From Celeribacter halophilus (lineage in GTDB: Bacteria; Pseudomonadota; Alphaproteobacteria; Rhodobacterales; Rhodobacteraceae), in NCBI RefSeq assembly GCF_900114135.1, contig NZ_FORY01000001.1:289392-353391 (forward strand): a stretch of DNA of 64,000 bases, written 5' to 3'. The notes beneath the pieces were generated by a model, which was given only the letters and a program-made list of their open reading frames with translations, was not told where the DNA came from and searched no databases. Positions 57,367 through 64,000 of the stretch are shown here, in pieces. Both the position numbers and the translations under genes were made by a program. The stretch's first letter is position 1. Each line of letters starts with the position of its first letter.

Positions 57367-58376
57367 CAGAGCTTGTGATCCATAAATCCAGCCCCGGCCT
57401 GACGGTGCAAGACCTCGGGCGCACGGGGCTGACCCATTTGGGCCTGTCGCGCGGAGGTGCTGCCGATCCGGTCGCCCTCTATGAAGCCGCCGCCCTTCTG
57501 GGGCATCGTCAGCCTTTGGCGGCCATCGAGATGGCGGGCTTTGGCGGCACGTTTGAAGTCACCGCGCCCACGCGCATTGCCCTGACCGGCGCGCCCATGC
57601 GGGTCAGACTCGGCAGTAAGGAGTTGCGCTGGAATGCGTCGCATCTGCTGGAGGCCGGAGAGCGTCTGAGCATCGGCGCGGCGGAGCGCGGCACCTATGG
57701 CTATCTCTCCTTCGCGGGCGGGATCGAGACGCCCGAGGTGATGGGCAGCCGCTCGACCCACGGTGTTGCGGGGATCGGCGCGGCGCTTGCAACGGGCGCG
57801 CGCCTGCCGCTGGGACCGGATCAAGATACGGGCGCCTCTGCGCTGGGCTTGCCGCTGGACACGCGGTTTTCTGGCGGCGAGCTGCGCTATATCGCGGGGC
57901 CGCAAACCGCGCTCTTCGCGCCTGAGACCCGCGAACGCTTCGAGGCGACGACATTTGCCAGATCGGTCATGGCCAACCGTCAGGGCGTGCGGCTGGAAGC
58001 GGAGGCACGGTTTCCGGCTCAAACGCCAGAAGGGCTGGCGTCAGACTTTATTCTGGAGGGCGATCTCCAGATGACCGGTGACGGTTTGCCCTATGTGCTG
58101 CTGAACGAATGTCAGACCATCGGCGGCTATCCACGGATCGGCACGGTGATTGCCGCAGACCTGCCCGTGGTGGCGCAGGCCCCTTTGGGCGCGGCGCTGC
58201 GGTTCCGGCAGATCACGCTGGAGGAGGCCGACCGGATCGCCGCCGCACAAGAGAAACGGCTCAAGGATCTGCGCAGACGCGCCAAGCCGCTCATCCGTGA
58301 TCCGGCGACGATCCATGATCTTTTACGCTATCAACTGATCAGCGGTGTGACCGCTGGCGATGACCTGGAGGGTTGA
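57363..58376 (+). CDS. pxpC: 5-oxoprolinase subunit PxpC (KipA-like)
   Basis: Protein of 337 residues of the biotin-dependent-carboxylase-like superfamily. Diagnostic segments are SPGLTVQDLGRTGLTHLGLSRGG-type N-terminus and LLNECQTIGGYPRIGTVI near residue 245, with the DLPVVAQAPLGAALRF strand. It works as a complex with PxpB and supplies the ATP-dependent step together with PxpA. Coupled to pxpB and four bases from pxpA. Confidence 0.93.
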   Translation: MTELVIHKSSPGLTVQDLGRTGLTHLGLSRGGAADPVALYEAAALLGHRQPLAAIEMAGFGGTFEVTAPTRIALTGAPMRVRLGSKELRWNASHLLEAGERLSIGAAERGTYGYLSFAGGIETPEVMGSRSTHGVAGIGAALATGARLPLGPDQDTGASALGLPLDTRFSGGELRYIAGPQTALFAPETRERFEATTFARSVMANRQGVRLEAEARFPAQTPEGLASDFILEGDLQMTGDGLPYVLLNECQTIGGYPRIGTVIAADLPVVAQAPLGAALRFRQITLEEADRIAAAQEKRLKDLRRRAKPLIRDPATIHDLLRYQLISGVTAGDDLEG

Positions 58377-58379
58377 GAG

Positions 58380-59135
58380 ATGCTGAAAACGGATTTGAAC
58401 TCCGACATTGGCGAGGGCTATGGCGACTGGTCCAAAGGCGACGATGCGGCGCTGATGGAAGTGATTACTTCGGCCAATATCGCTTGCGGTTTTCACGCGG
58501 GTGATCCGGATGTGATGGCCGAGACCATGCGTCTGGCCGTGGCCAACGGTGTCGGCATCGGCGCGCATCCGGGCTTTGCCGATCTCAAGGGTTTCGGGCG
58601 GCGGCGTCTGGCGCTGAGCCATGAGGAAATCGCCAATATGGTGACCTATCAACTCGGCGCGGCACAGGCGATGGCGCGTGCGGCGGGCGGCGAGGTGCGA
58701 CATCTCAAACTGCATGGGGCGCTGGCCAACATGGCCTCCGAGGATGCCGGTCTGGCGCGGGTCTGCTACGAAGCCGCGCTCAAAGTGCAGCCCGACATTG
58801 TGATTATGGTGCTGGCGGCGACCGCGATGGAGCAGGTGGTGCGCGAGCTTGATTGCGCTTGGGCGGGGGAGATTTTCGCCGACCGAGCCTATAACGACAA
58901 CGCCACGCTGGTGGATCGCAGCCAGCCCGGTGCCGTTCTGCATGATCCGGAGGCAATCACCACGCGGATTCTGGCGATGCTCCAAGAGGGCGCGATCATT
59001 GCCGAGAGTGGCAAACGCATTCCGTGCAAGATCGACACGATCTGCGTGCATGGTGACACGGCGGGGGCGCTGGCGATGACAACGGGACTGCGCGCCGGAC
59101 TTGAGGCCCGAGGGGTCGAGATCGCCTCGCTCTAG
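58380..59135 (+). CDS. pxpA: 5-oxoprolinase subunit PxpA (LamB/YcsF)
   Basis: Protein of 251 residues. The LDLNSDIGE-type start is here TDLNSDIGEGYG; SANIACGFHAGDP, GAHPGFADLKGFGRR, LKLHGALANMA and ICVHGDTAGA follow in canonical order. This TIM-barrel-like subunit completes the PxpABC 5-oxoprolinase. Last gene of the pxpBCA operon. Confidence 0.96.
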   Translation: MLKTDLNSDIGEGYGDWSKGDDAALMEVITSANIACGFHAGDPDVMAETMRLAVANGVGIGAHPGFADLKGFGRRRLALSHEEIANMVTYQLGAAQAMARAAGGEVRHLKLHGALANMASEDAGLARVCYEAALKVQPDIVIMVLAATAMEQVVRELDCAWAGEIFADRAYNDNATLVDRSQPGAVLHDPEAITTRILAMLQEGAIIAESGKRIPCKIDTICVHGDTAGALAMTTGLRAGLEARGVEIASL

Positions 59136-59257
59136 CGCGGGGGCAAATTGCGCGGAAATCCTCTCGCTTTGTGCGGGGGGACAGGCTTGCCATAGCGCGG
59201 CGTCGCGGGTAGGGATCAGGACTTGATAAGAGCAAAAACTTTGAGGAAGGTTTCCCC

Positions 59258-59542
59258 ATGATGGACGACGACAACACCTCCGGCCACGCATCCGGTCCCG
59301 ACGCATCCTACCGTGTCACCGCCGACGAGCTGCGCCAGTTCGTCGAGCGTTACGAGCGCCTTGAGCTTGAGAAAAAAGACATCGCTGATCAGCAAAAAGA
59401 GGTGATGGCCGAGGCCAAGGGCCGTGGCTACGACACCAAGGCCATGCGCAAACTCATCGCGCTGCGCAAGAAATCCGCAGACGAGATCGCTGAAGAAGAG
59501 GCCATTCTCGATATGTATAAAGAAGCTCTGGGCATGCGCTGA
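59258..59542 (+). CDS. gapR: Nucleoid-associated protein GapR (DUF2312)
   Basis: Protein of 94 residues. ADELRQFVERYERLELEKKDI and KEVMAEAKGRGYDTKAMRKLIALRKKSADE define DUF2312/GapR. In Caulobacter it clamps overtwisted DNA ahead of the replication and transcription machinery. It is a helical coiled-coil oligomer. ATG 59258 has GAGGAAGG nine bases upstream; ATG 59261 is also in frame. Confidence 0.95.
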   Translation: MMDDDNTSGHASGPDASYRVTADELRQFVERYERLELEKKDIADQQKEVMAEAKGRGYDTKAMRKLIALRKKSADEIAEEEAILDMYKEALGMR

Positions 59543-59565
59543 GGCGTTCGTCCGGCGAGGTTCCC

Positions 59566-60231
59566 ATGACCCGACATACCCGCAACCGAGCCGCCGCCGT
59601 GCTTGTCGCGCTTGGCCTCGGTTTCGGGATCGGGCTGGGTCTTCTGTGGCGGTCTCCGGTTCTGGCCGGAGTCTGCCCGTCCTGTTTCGGGTTCAGGGAA
59701 ATTGCCCCGCAGGTCTATTCCGAGTTGCGCGGCCCCACCACGTCCGTGCCCTTGCTGACCCGCCTTGCCCGCGCCGAGGCGCGCGTCGCCGAAGTGTTCG
59801 GCCCGCAGGCGCGACCCCGCATCCTGATCTGCTATACCGAGACCTGCAACAAGGTGATGGGCGATATGGATGCGCGCGCGATGACCTATGGCAGCCATCT
59901 CTTCTACCTCACACCAGACGGCCATGACACGGAGATCATCGCCCATGAACTGGCCCATGTGGCGCTACACCGCCAAATCGGGCTGCGCGGCCAGATGCGT
60001 TTTCCGGCTTGGGTGGACGAGGGGATTGCGGTCTGGGTGTCACACGTGAACCCCGACACATGCGATCCGGGGCAGGGGGCGTTGCCGATCAAATCCCACG
60101 ACTGGCGCCACTCCGCCGCCGCCCGCGATGCCAGCGCCTATGCGCAGGCCGGATGCCGTGTCGCGCAATGGGTGAAATCCCATCCGGTGAGCCGCTTGGA
60201 CGGGCTGATTGCCCGACATCTGGAAAACTGA
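59566..60231 (+). CDS. Membrane-anchored zinc metallopeptidase-like protein
   Basis: Protein of 221 residues. An N-terminal hydrophobic helix (about 9-34) anchors it. The zinc motif HELAH lies near residue 126, and a Glu in WVDEGIAVW about 20 residues on supplies the third ligand, a gluzincin layout. Four cysteines (CPSC, CYTETC) lie in the exported half before it. ATG 59566 follows gapR by 23 bases. Substrate unknown. Confidence 0.8.
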   Translation: MTRHTRNRAAAVLVALGLGFGIGLGLLWRSPVLAGVCPSCFGFREIAPQVYSELRGPTTSVPLLTRLARAEARVAEVFGPQARPRILICYTETCNKVMGDMDARAMTYGSHLFYLTPDGHDTEIIAHELAHVALHRQIGLRGQMRFPAWVDEGIAVWVSHVNPDTCDPGQGALPIKSHDWRHSAAARDASAYAQAGCRVAQWVKSHPVSRLDGLIARHLEN

Positions 60232-60235
60232 CACC

Positions 60236-60249
60236 AAGCTCCGCAGCTT
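60236..60249. other. Small palindrome between convergent genes
   Basis: AAGCT and AGCTT pair around CCGC in the 16-base gap between the protease gene and the next minus-strand gene, overlapping that gene's TAA. Confidence 0.35.
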
Positions 60250-61126
60250 ACGGCGCGATGAAACGCACGCCGTTCATCCCTGCAATCCGGTCGAGATCCT
60301 CTTCATAGGCCTCGCTCAGCCGCGCCACCAGCGCCTCGTCCCATCCGGGCAGGTCGATCTCTTCTTCCAGCGTGTCCTCATCCACATATTTGTCGAGAAA
60401 CGCCTGCATAATCCGGCGTCGCTGTTCTTCGTTCTGTGGCTGATGGGTGTTCAGATAGGTGCGCAGCCGCTTCATGCCCTCGCGCTTCATGATCGTAGCC
60501 AGAATGTCCAAACCGCCCGACATGGGCACCAAAGGACCAACCCCCGTCATCTCGCGCATCACCTGCGACCATGTCAGCGGCGTGTCCTCATAGGCGAAAC
60601 AGGTGATCCCCACATCGGGACAGGCCGCCTGAATCCGTTCGAGAAGCTCCGACCAGCGCAGGGTTTCCGGATCGACGCCGGACATGAAGGCCTCGAAACT
60701 GGTGTTCGCTCCGCATTTGGCAAAGGCATTGGGCACGAATGTCGCCGGATTGCGCAACCCGATGAAGAATTCCATATCGTGATCGGCAAATACATTGCGC
60801 AGCCACGGCAGCTTGAAATTCGCCTTCTTGTAGAACTGACCCTTCTCGAAGATCAGCGGATGCATACAGATCACATCTTCATAGCTCAGCACCATGCGCT
60901 GGCAGTCGTCCAGCTCGATAATCTGGTCGAGCAGAATCTCCTGCGACTCAGGCGTGGCACGCTCGCTCTTGACCTTCTTCATGATCTGCGGAAGCAGATC
61001 ACGGTAATGCGATGGCGGCGGGACAGCGACCCCGTGTTCGGCCAGAACGGCCTTGTTCTTCAACAGGCCGCGCATAAGCTGTGCGCCATTGGTGCAATGC
61101 GCGCCGATATGCATGGAGATCATCAT
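60248..61126 (-). CDS. Sulfotransferase-like protein with a degenerate PAPS site
   Basis: Protein of 292 residues. The N-terminal HIGAHCTNGAQLMRGLLKN resembles the 5'-phosphosulfate loop of sulfotransferases (HxGxxKTGTT) but lacks its Lys and Thr. FFIGLRNPATFVPNAF resembles the 3'-phosphate motif with Arg. The rest is helical and charged. So the fold is probable but catalysis is doubtful. ATG 61126 (MMISMHIGA) is followed by ATG 61123. Isolated gene, divergent from the iron-type permease. Confidence 0.65.
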   Translation of the reverse strand: MMISMHIGAHCTNGAQLMRGLLKNKAVLAEHGVAVPPPSHYRDLLPQIMKKVKSERATPESQEILLDQIIELDDCQRMVLSYEDVICMHPLIFEKGQFYKKANFKLPWLRNVFADHDMEFFIGLRNPATFVPNAFAKCGANTSFEAFMSGVDPETLRWSELLERIQAACPDVGITCFAYEDTPLTWSQVMREMTGVGPLVPMSGGLDILATIMKREGMKRLRTYLNTHQPQNEEQRRRIMQAFLDKYVDEDTLEEEIDLPGWDEALVARLSEAYEEDLDRIAGMNGVRFIAP

Positions 61127-61365
61127 GGGGCTATCCGCTTTCCGAGCTGCTTTGCTGTCTGCATCTGTTCTATGGTCCGCCCTGTCGGGCCTCGCGATGT
61201 CGCTCTAATATAAGCTCTTTTCCCGTCAGGGAAACCGCATTTCCGCACAGAGCCTGACAGGCTTTAAGATTGCCCTCTAATGCACAGGGTTGGACCCGTT
61301 ATGACGCGAGGCTGTGCGAGGGGGCAGGGATGTTTGCGCCCCTTCGCGTATGGGACAGGTCCAGC

Positions 61366-61384
61366 CCCGCCCTTGCGGGTTTTT
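61366..61384 (+). terminator. Terminator-like hairpin in the permease leader
   Basis: CCCGC and GCGGG pair around CCTT and are followed by TTTTTC, 36 bases before the permease start. As the upstream gene runs the other way, it may act as an attenuator in the 5' leader. The rest of the 61127-61420 gap shows no gene or known riboswitch. Confidence 0.55.
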
Positions 61385-61420
61385 CTTCACCTCGCTGCCA
61401 AAAGGGATTATGCCAGCCGG

Positions 61421-63127
61421 ATGACCGACCAAATCGCTCAGACACCCGCCTGCAAGACCGCAGGCGCCACGCGCCGCCATCGCAAACTTGCGCGGGTCGC
61501 GCGGCTGTCGCCGTGGTCCGCTGGGGCCTTTCTCATCGCCCTTCTGGTGCTGATGCCCCTTCTGGCCGTGGTCTGGATTGCCTTTCATCCCAGCGAGAAC
61601 ATCTGGCCGCATCTCATCTCCACCACCTTGCCGCGCTACATGCGCACGACCGCAGTGCTGGCCTTTGGTGTGGCGGGCCTGTCGGCCTGTGTCGGCACGG
61701 GGGCGGCGTGGCTGGTGACGATGTATCGTTTCCCGCTCTCCAAGGCGCTGGAATGGCTGTTGCTTCTGCCTCTGGCGATCCCGGCTTATGTGGGTGCTTA
61801 TGCTCTGGTCGATTTTCTGGAATATGCCGGACCGGTGCAAGGCGGGCTGCGCCAGATTTTCGGCTGGCAGACCTCGCGCGACTACTGGTTCCCCGAAATC
61901 CGCTCCTTGGGCTCGGCCATCATTGTGCTGGCTGCTGCTTTGACCCCCTATGTCTTTTTGCTGACGCGGGCGGCGTTTCGCGAACAATCCGGTTCCGTCT
62001 ATGAAACGGCGCGGGCTTTGGGGGCAGGGCCCTTTGCACGGTTCTGGCGTGTCGGCCTGCCTCTGGCGCGTCCGGCGATTGCCGCAGGCACCGCGATTGT
62101 GATGATGGAGACCGTGTCGGATTACGGCACTGTGTCCTATTTCGCCGTGCAAACCCTCACCACCGGCATCTTCTCCACATGGCTCGAAGGCGGCAATGCC
62201 GGCGGCGCGGCGCAGATCGCCACGGTGGTGCTGGTTGTTGTGCTGTTGCTGGTGGGGTTCGAGAAAAGCTCGCGCGGGCGGGCACGGTTCCACCAGAACG
62301 CCCGTCAGACCCGACCGATTGCGCCGATCCGTCTTACAGGCTGGCAGGGGCTTCTGGCGCTGGCGCTTTGTGCCGTGCCGTTTCTCGTGGGGTTTGTCCT
62401 GCCGGTCTGTGTGATTGCCAATCATGCGCTGGGCGAGTCGGAGCAATGGCTTGCACCGGGCCTGCTTTCGGCCTTGAAGAACACCCTGACCGTGGCGGGG
62501 AGTGCGGCGGTTCTGACCGTGATGGCGGCCCTGTTCATGGTCTACGGGGTGCGTCTGACGGGGCGCAAACTGCCGCGCCTGATCCTGCCTTTCACGACTT
62601 TGGGTTATGCCGCCCCCGGTGCGGTTCTTGGCCTTGGCATCCTCTTTCCGCTGGCGGGGCTGGATCACCTTCTGGCCGATACGATCGAGCATATCACCGG
62701 CTCCGATCCCGGCCTGCTTCTGACCGGTTCGGCTTTTGCGATTATCCTTGCCTATGTGGTGCGGTTTTTCGCCATTGCCCAAGGGGCGACCGACGCCGCC
62801 CTTGGCCGCGTTTCGCCCTCCCTGCCGATGGCGGCGCGCTCTTTGGGGCAGACCTTGGGCGGCACTTTGGCCCGCGTCTATGTGCCTTTGATCCGCGGCT
62901 CTGTGGGCACGGCGCTTCTGCTGGTCTTCGTCGATTGCGTCAAAGAGCTTCCGGCCACCTTGCTCCTGCGCCCGTTCAACTACAACACGCTGGCCACGCG
63001 GGTCTATGACAAGGCCTCGCTCGAACAGCTCGAACAAGCCTCCCCTGCCGCCCTTCTGGTGATCCTTGTGGGACTGGGCGCGGTGATCCTCATGGCCCGC
63101 TCCGAAAACGCCGCCGACCTGAGCTGA
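61421..63127 (+). CDS. Iron(III)-type ABC transporter permease, fused two-domain (FbpB-like)
   Basis: Protein of 568 residues with about 12 transmembrane helices in two homologous halves. AWLVTMYRFPLSKALEWLLL, PLAIPAYVGAYALVDFLEYAG, WFPEIRSLGSA and the EAA-type loop YETARALGAGPFARFWRVGLP are FbpB-like; the second loop is MAARSLGQTLGGTLARVYVPL. ATG 61421 is chosen; the frame is open back to 61280 but that part is not family-like. No binding protein or ATPase adjoins; the FbpC-like ATPase is at 23954. Confidence 0.9.
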   Translation: MTDQIAQTPACKTAGATRRHRKLARVARLSPWSAGAFLIALLVLMPLLAVVWIAFHPSENIWPHLISTTLPRYMRTTAVLAFGVAGLSACVGTGAAWLVTMYRFPLSKALEWLLLLPLAIPAYVGAYALVDFLEYAGPVQGGLRQIFGWQTSRDYWFPEIRSLGSAIIVLAAALTPYVFLLTRAAFREQSGSVYETARALGAGPFARFWRVGLPLARPAIAAGTAIVMMETVSDYGTVSYFAVQTLTTGIFSTWLEGGNAGGAAQIATVVLVVVLLLVGFEKSSRGRARFHQNARQTRPIAPIRLTGWQGLLALALCAVPFLVGFVLPVCVIANHALGESEQWLAPGLLSALKNTLTVAGSAAVLTVMAALFMVYGVRLTGRKLPRLILPFTTLGYAAPGAVLGLGILFPLAGLDHLLADTIEHITGSDPGLLLTGSAFAIILAYVVRFFAIAQGATDAALGRVSPSLPMAARSLGQTLGGTLARVYVPLIRGSVGTALLLVFVDCVKELPATLLLRPFNYNTLATRVYDKASLEQLEQASPAALLVILVGLGAVILMARSENAADLS

Positions 63128-63207
63128 GCGATAACGGGGCAGGGCGGAGGCGTCCTGTGCCGGAGGGAGGCGTCGGGAGGTGTCTTTGGCGCTGTCATGC
63201 AACTTGC

Positions 63208-63236
63208 CCGACAAAAAGCCGACAAAAGTCCGACAA
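63208..63236 (+). repeat. 11-bp tandem repeat upstream of tRNA-Thr
   Basis: CCGACAAAA occurs twice and CCGACAA once, at 63208, 63219 and 63230, an 11-base period matching one helical turn. It lies about 55 bases before the tRNA. Confidence 0.6.
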
Positions 63237-63291
63237 TTTTCATACAAACCTCTTGCACGCCTTTTCCCGAGCAAGTAAACGACGCCCCAGT

Positions 63292-63367
63292 GCCCCTATA
63301 GCTCAGCTGGTAGAGCAACTGATTTGTAATCAGTAGGTCCGCGGTTCGAGTCCGTGTGGGGGCACCA
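63292..63367 (+). tRNA. tRNA-Thr, anticodon TGT
   Basis: 76 bases including an encoded CCA. The acceptor GCCCCTA pairs with TGGGGGC (one G-U). The D arm AGCTCAGCTGGTAGAGC, anticodon arm CTGAT-TTTGTAA-ATCAG and T arm with GGTTCGAGTCC all fold. The loop places TGT at positions 34-36, reading ACA threonine codons. Confidence 0.97.
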
Positions 63368-63668
63368 TTTTCAAGCCCAAAATCGTAAGAATGGTTGGAT
63401 TTTGCTGTAAATTTGATTTTTATTTGCAGACTTGCCACACAGATTGCCACACAGATTGCCACACAGATTTCACGGTCATACGTTCAGCGTGCGATATTTG
63501 TGTGTTTGATAGATAGGATAGGCGTGCCGTAGCGATTTCTTTAAAAGTTTCGAACAAACTTTTTTTGTGAATTTCCTTTGAACCCATTTCCCCTTCACAT
63601 GTTGAGGGAGGTTTCATTGAACGAGCAGACAAAACGCTTGGAAAAAGCCAAACAAACGATGCTTCGAA
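63368..63668. other. Non-coding stretch between tRNA-Thr and the IS element
   Basis: No credible gene. It is more AT-rich than the rest of the window. The 12-base tandem repeat at 63434 is its only clear structure. Could be the edge of an island inserted at the tRNA; no integrase is visible. Confidence 0.5.
63434..63469 (+). repeat. 12-bp tandem repeat downstream of tRNA-Thr
   Basis: Three perfect copies of GCCACACAGATT. The minus strand can be read as repeated SVWQ in a short open frame, but nothing supports translation. Confidence 0.8.
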
Positions 63669-64000
63669 GTAATGCTCCGGCGAGGGCCGTCTGAACAGGG
63701 CTTGGCTCCGATGGTAAGTCCGACCTTATGTCCGACTTTATCAACTGTTCCCAAATTGAAGTTCTTTCCGCGACCGATGGCGTTCGCCGTCGGTCCTGGT
63801 CTGATGATGACAAACGACGCATTGTGGAGGAAAGCTTTGTTGGTCACCGACAGGTGACCGCGACAGCTCGGCGGCATGGTATTTGCCGCTCGCTTCTGAC
63901 CACTTGGCGGCGGCAGTATAGAAACGGAGAGCTTGGCTCTTCTCGCCCGGTGTCATTTACGCCGGTGAGTGTAACGCAGAGCGGGATCGCGCAGCAGAGC
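63669..64000 (+). mobile_element. IS66-family insertion sequence, left end (cut by window end)
   Basis: A GTAA terminus at 63669 (GTAATGCTCCGGCG) begins about 60 bases before a TnpA-type gene, the layout of IS66 elements. The right end, tnpB and tnpC are outside the window, so target duplication cannot be checked. Confidence 0.65.
63728..64000 (+). CDS. tnpA: IS66-type accessory protein TnpA, 5' part
   Basis: 91 codons are open to the window end. The segment RRRSWSDDDKRRIVEESFVG, then VTATARRHGICRSLLTTWRRQYR, is a helix-turn-helix of the IS66 TnpA/IS3 OrfA type. It is a DNA-binding accessory protein for transposition. ATG 63728 is the first start in frame. No break is seen, but completeness cannot be judged. 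Confidence 0.8.
   Translation, partial: MSDFINCSQIEVLSATDGVRRRSWSDDDKRRIVEESFVGHRQVTATARRHGICRSLLTTWRRQYRNGELGSSRPVSFTPVSVTQSGIAQQS

Noticed and set aside
61385..61420. Partial likeness to the 3' half of a TPP riboswitch before the permease
   Set aside because: Only a short stretch (GGGATTATGCCAGC) is similar; the CTGAGA half and the paired stems are missing, and the permease is iron-type.
61277..63274. A 665-codon open frame antisense to the permease
   Set aside because: Same type of shadow; the plus-strand protein has clear ABC permease motifs.
63434..63469. CRISPR or iteron array near tRNA-Thr
   Set aside because: Three direct 12-base units without spacers and no cas or rep gene; kept only as a tandem repeat.
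63420..63632. Minus-strand 70-codon frame with repeated SVWQ
   Set aside because: Driven by the tandem repeat; no Shine-Dalgarno or family resemblance.

Overview
The window is 64 kb of a high-GC alphaproteobacterial chromosome. Gene content and order point to the Rhodobacteraceae (Roseobacter group): a nuo operon carrying the family's accessory genes (DUF5337, DUF5333, a helix-hairpin-helix tail on NuoE), nuoN followed by birA-coaX-rnj, a Hint-domain protein, DUF1127 and GapR (DUF2312). Genus cannot be fixed from the sequence alone. Nearly all of it is housekeeping core genome; only the last 330 bases look mobile.

Layout. 1-14431: the distal part of the complex I operon, nuoE(partial)-F-G-H-I-J-K-L-M-N, with seven small non-core genes between the subunits. 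14441-17624: birA, coaX and RNase J, translationally coupled to each other. 17807-22755 (minus): a DEAD-box helicase, a small exported protein, release factor 3 and a Hint protein. 23030-25997: an atypical SDR, an iron-type ABC ATPase and a WYL regulator. 26271-28751: tatABC plus an ATPase. 28842-31527 (minus): surE-pcm-LysM/LytM lipoprotein. 31635-34788: a VOC protein, then purF, DUF2199 and an SDR on the minus strand. 35150-41988 (minus): dnaB, alr, an Mla-type ABC transporter, a PqiA-like protein, radA and cvpA. 42182-43915 (minus): pyrC-pyrE. 44069-51243: a complete urease cluster (ureD-A-B-lprI-C, then ureE-F-G) interrupted by DUF1127 and two antisense coiled-coil paralogues. 51252-59135: an unknown protein, a small membrane protein, a MarR-like regulator, a TRAP transporter (dctPQM) and pxpBCA, read as a 5-oxoproline uptake and hydrolysis module. 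59258-63127: gapR, an anchored metalloprotease, a sulfotransferase-like protein and the iron-type two-domain permease. 63292-64000: tRNA-Thr(TGT) flanked by short tandem repeats, then the left end of an IS66-family element.

The most unusual signal is not a gene. Eight copies of a short element (TGAGTATTT, then GCCATCAGAAA or GGCA-CAAAGGAAA) sit at gene 3' ends, always in the sense direction of the gene they follow. In four cases the TGA of the element is itself the stop codon. At the tail-to-tail pair 28751/28842 two copies face each other and can form a long hairpin. Two other tail-to-tail pairs (ureG/51252 and the MarR-like gene/dctM) have different inverted repeats with both stop codons at the outer edge of the stem. 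This looks like a lineage-specific system of gene-end punctuation and is the best candidate here for something undescribed.
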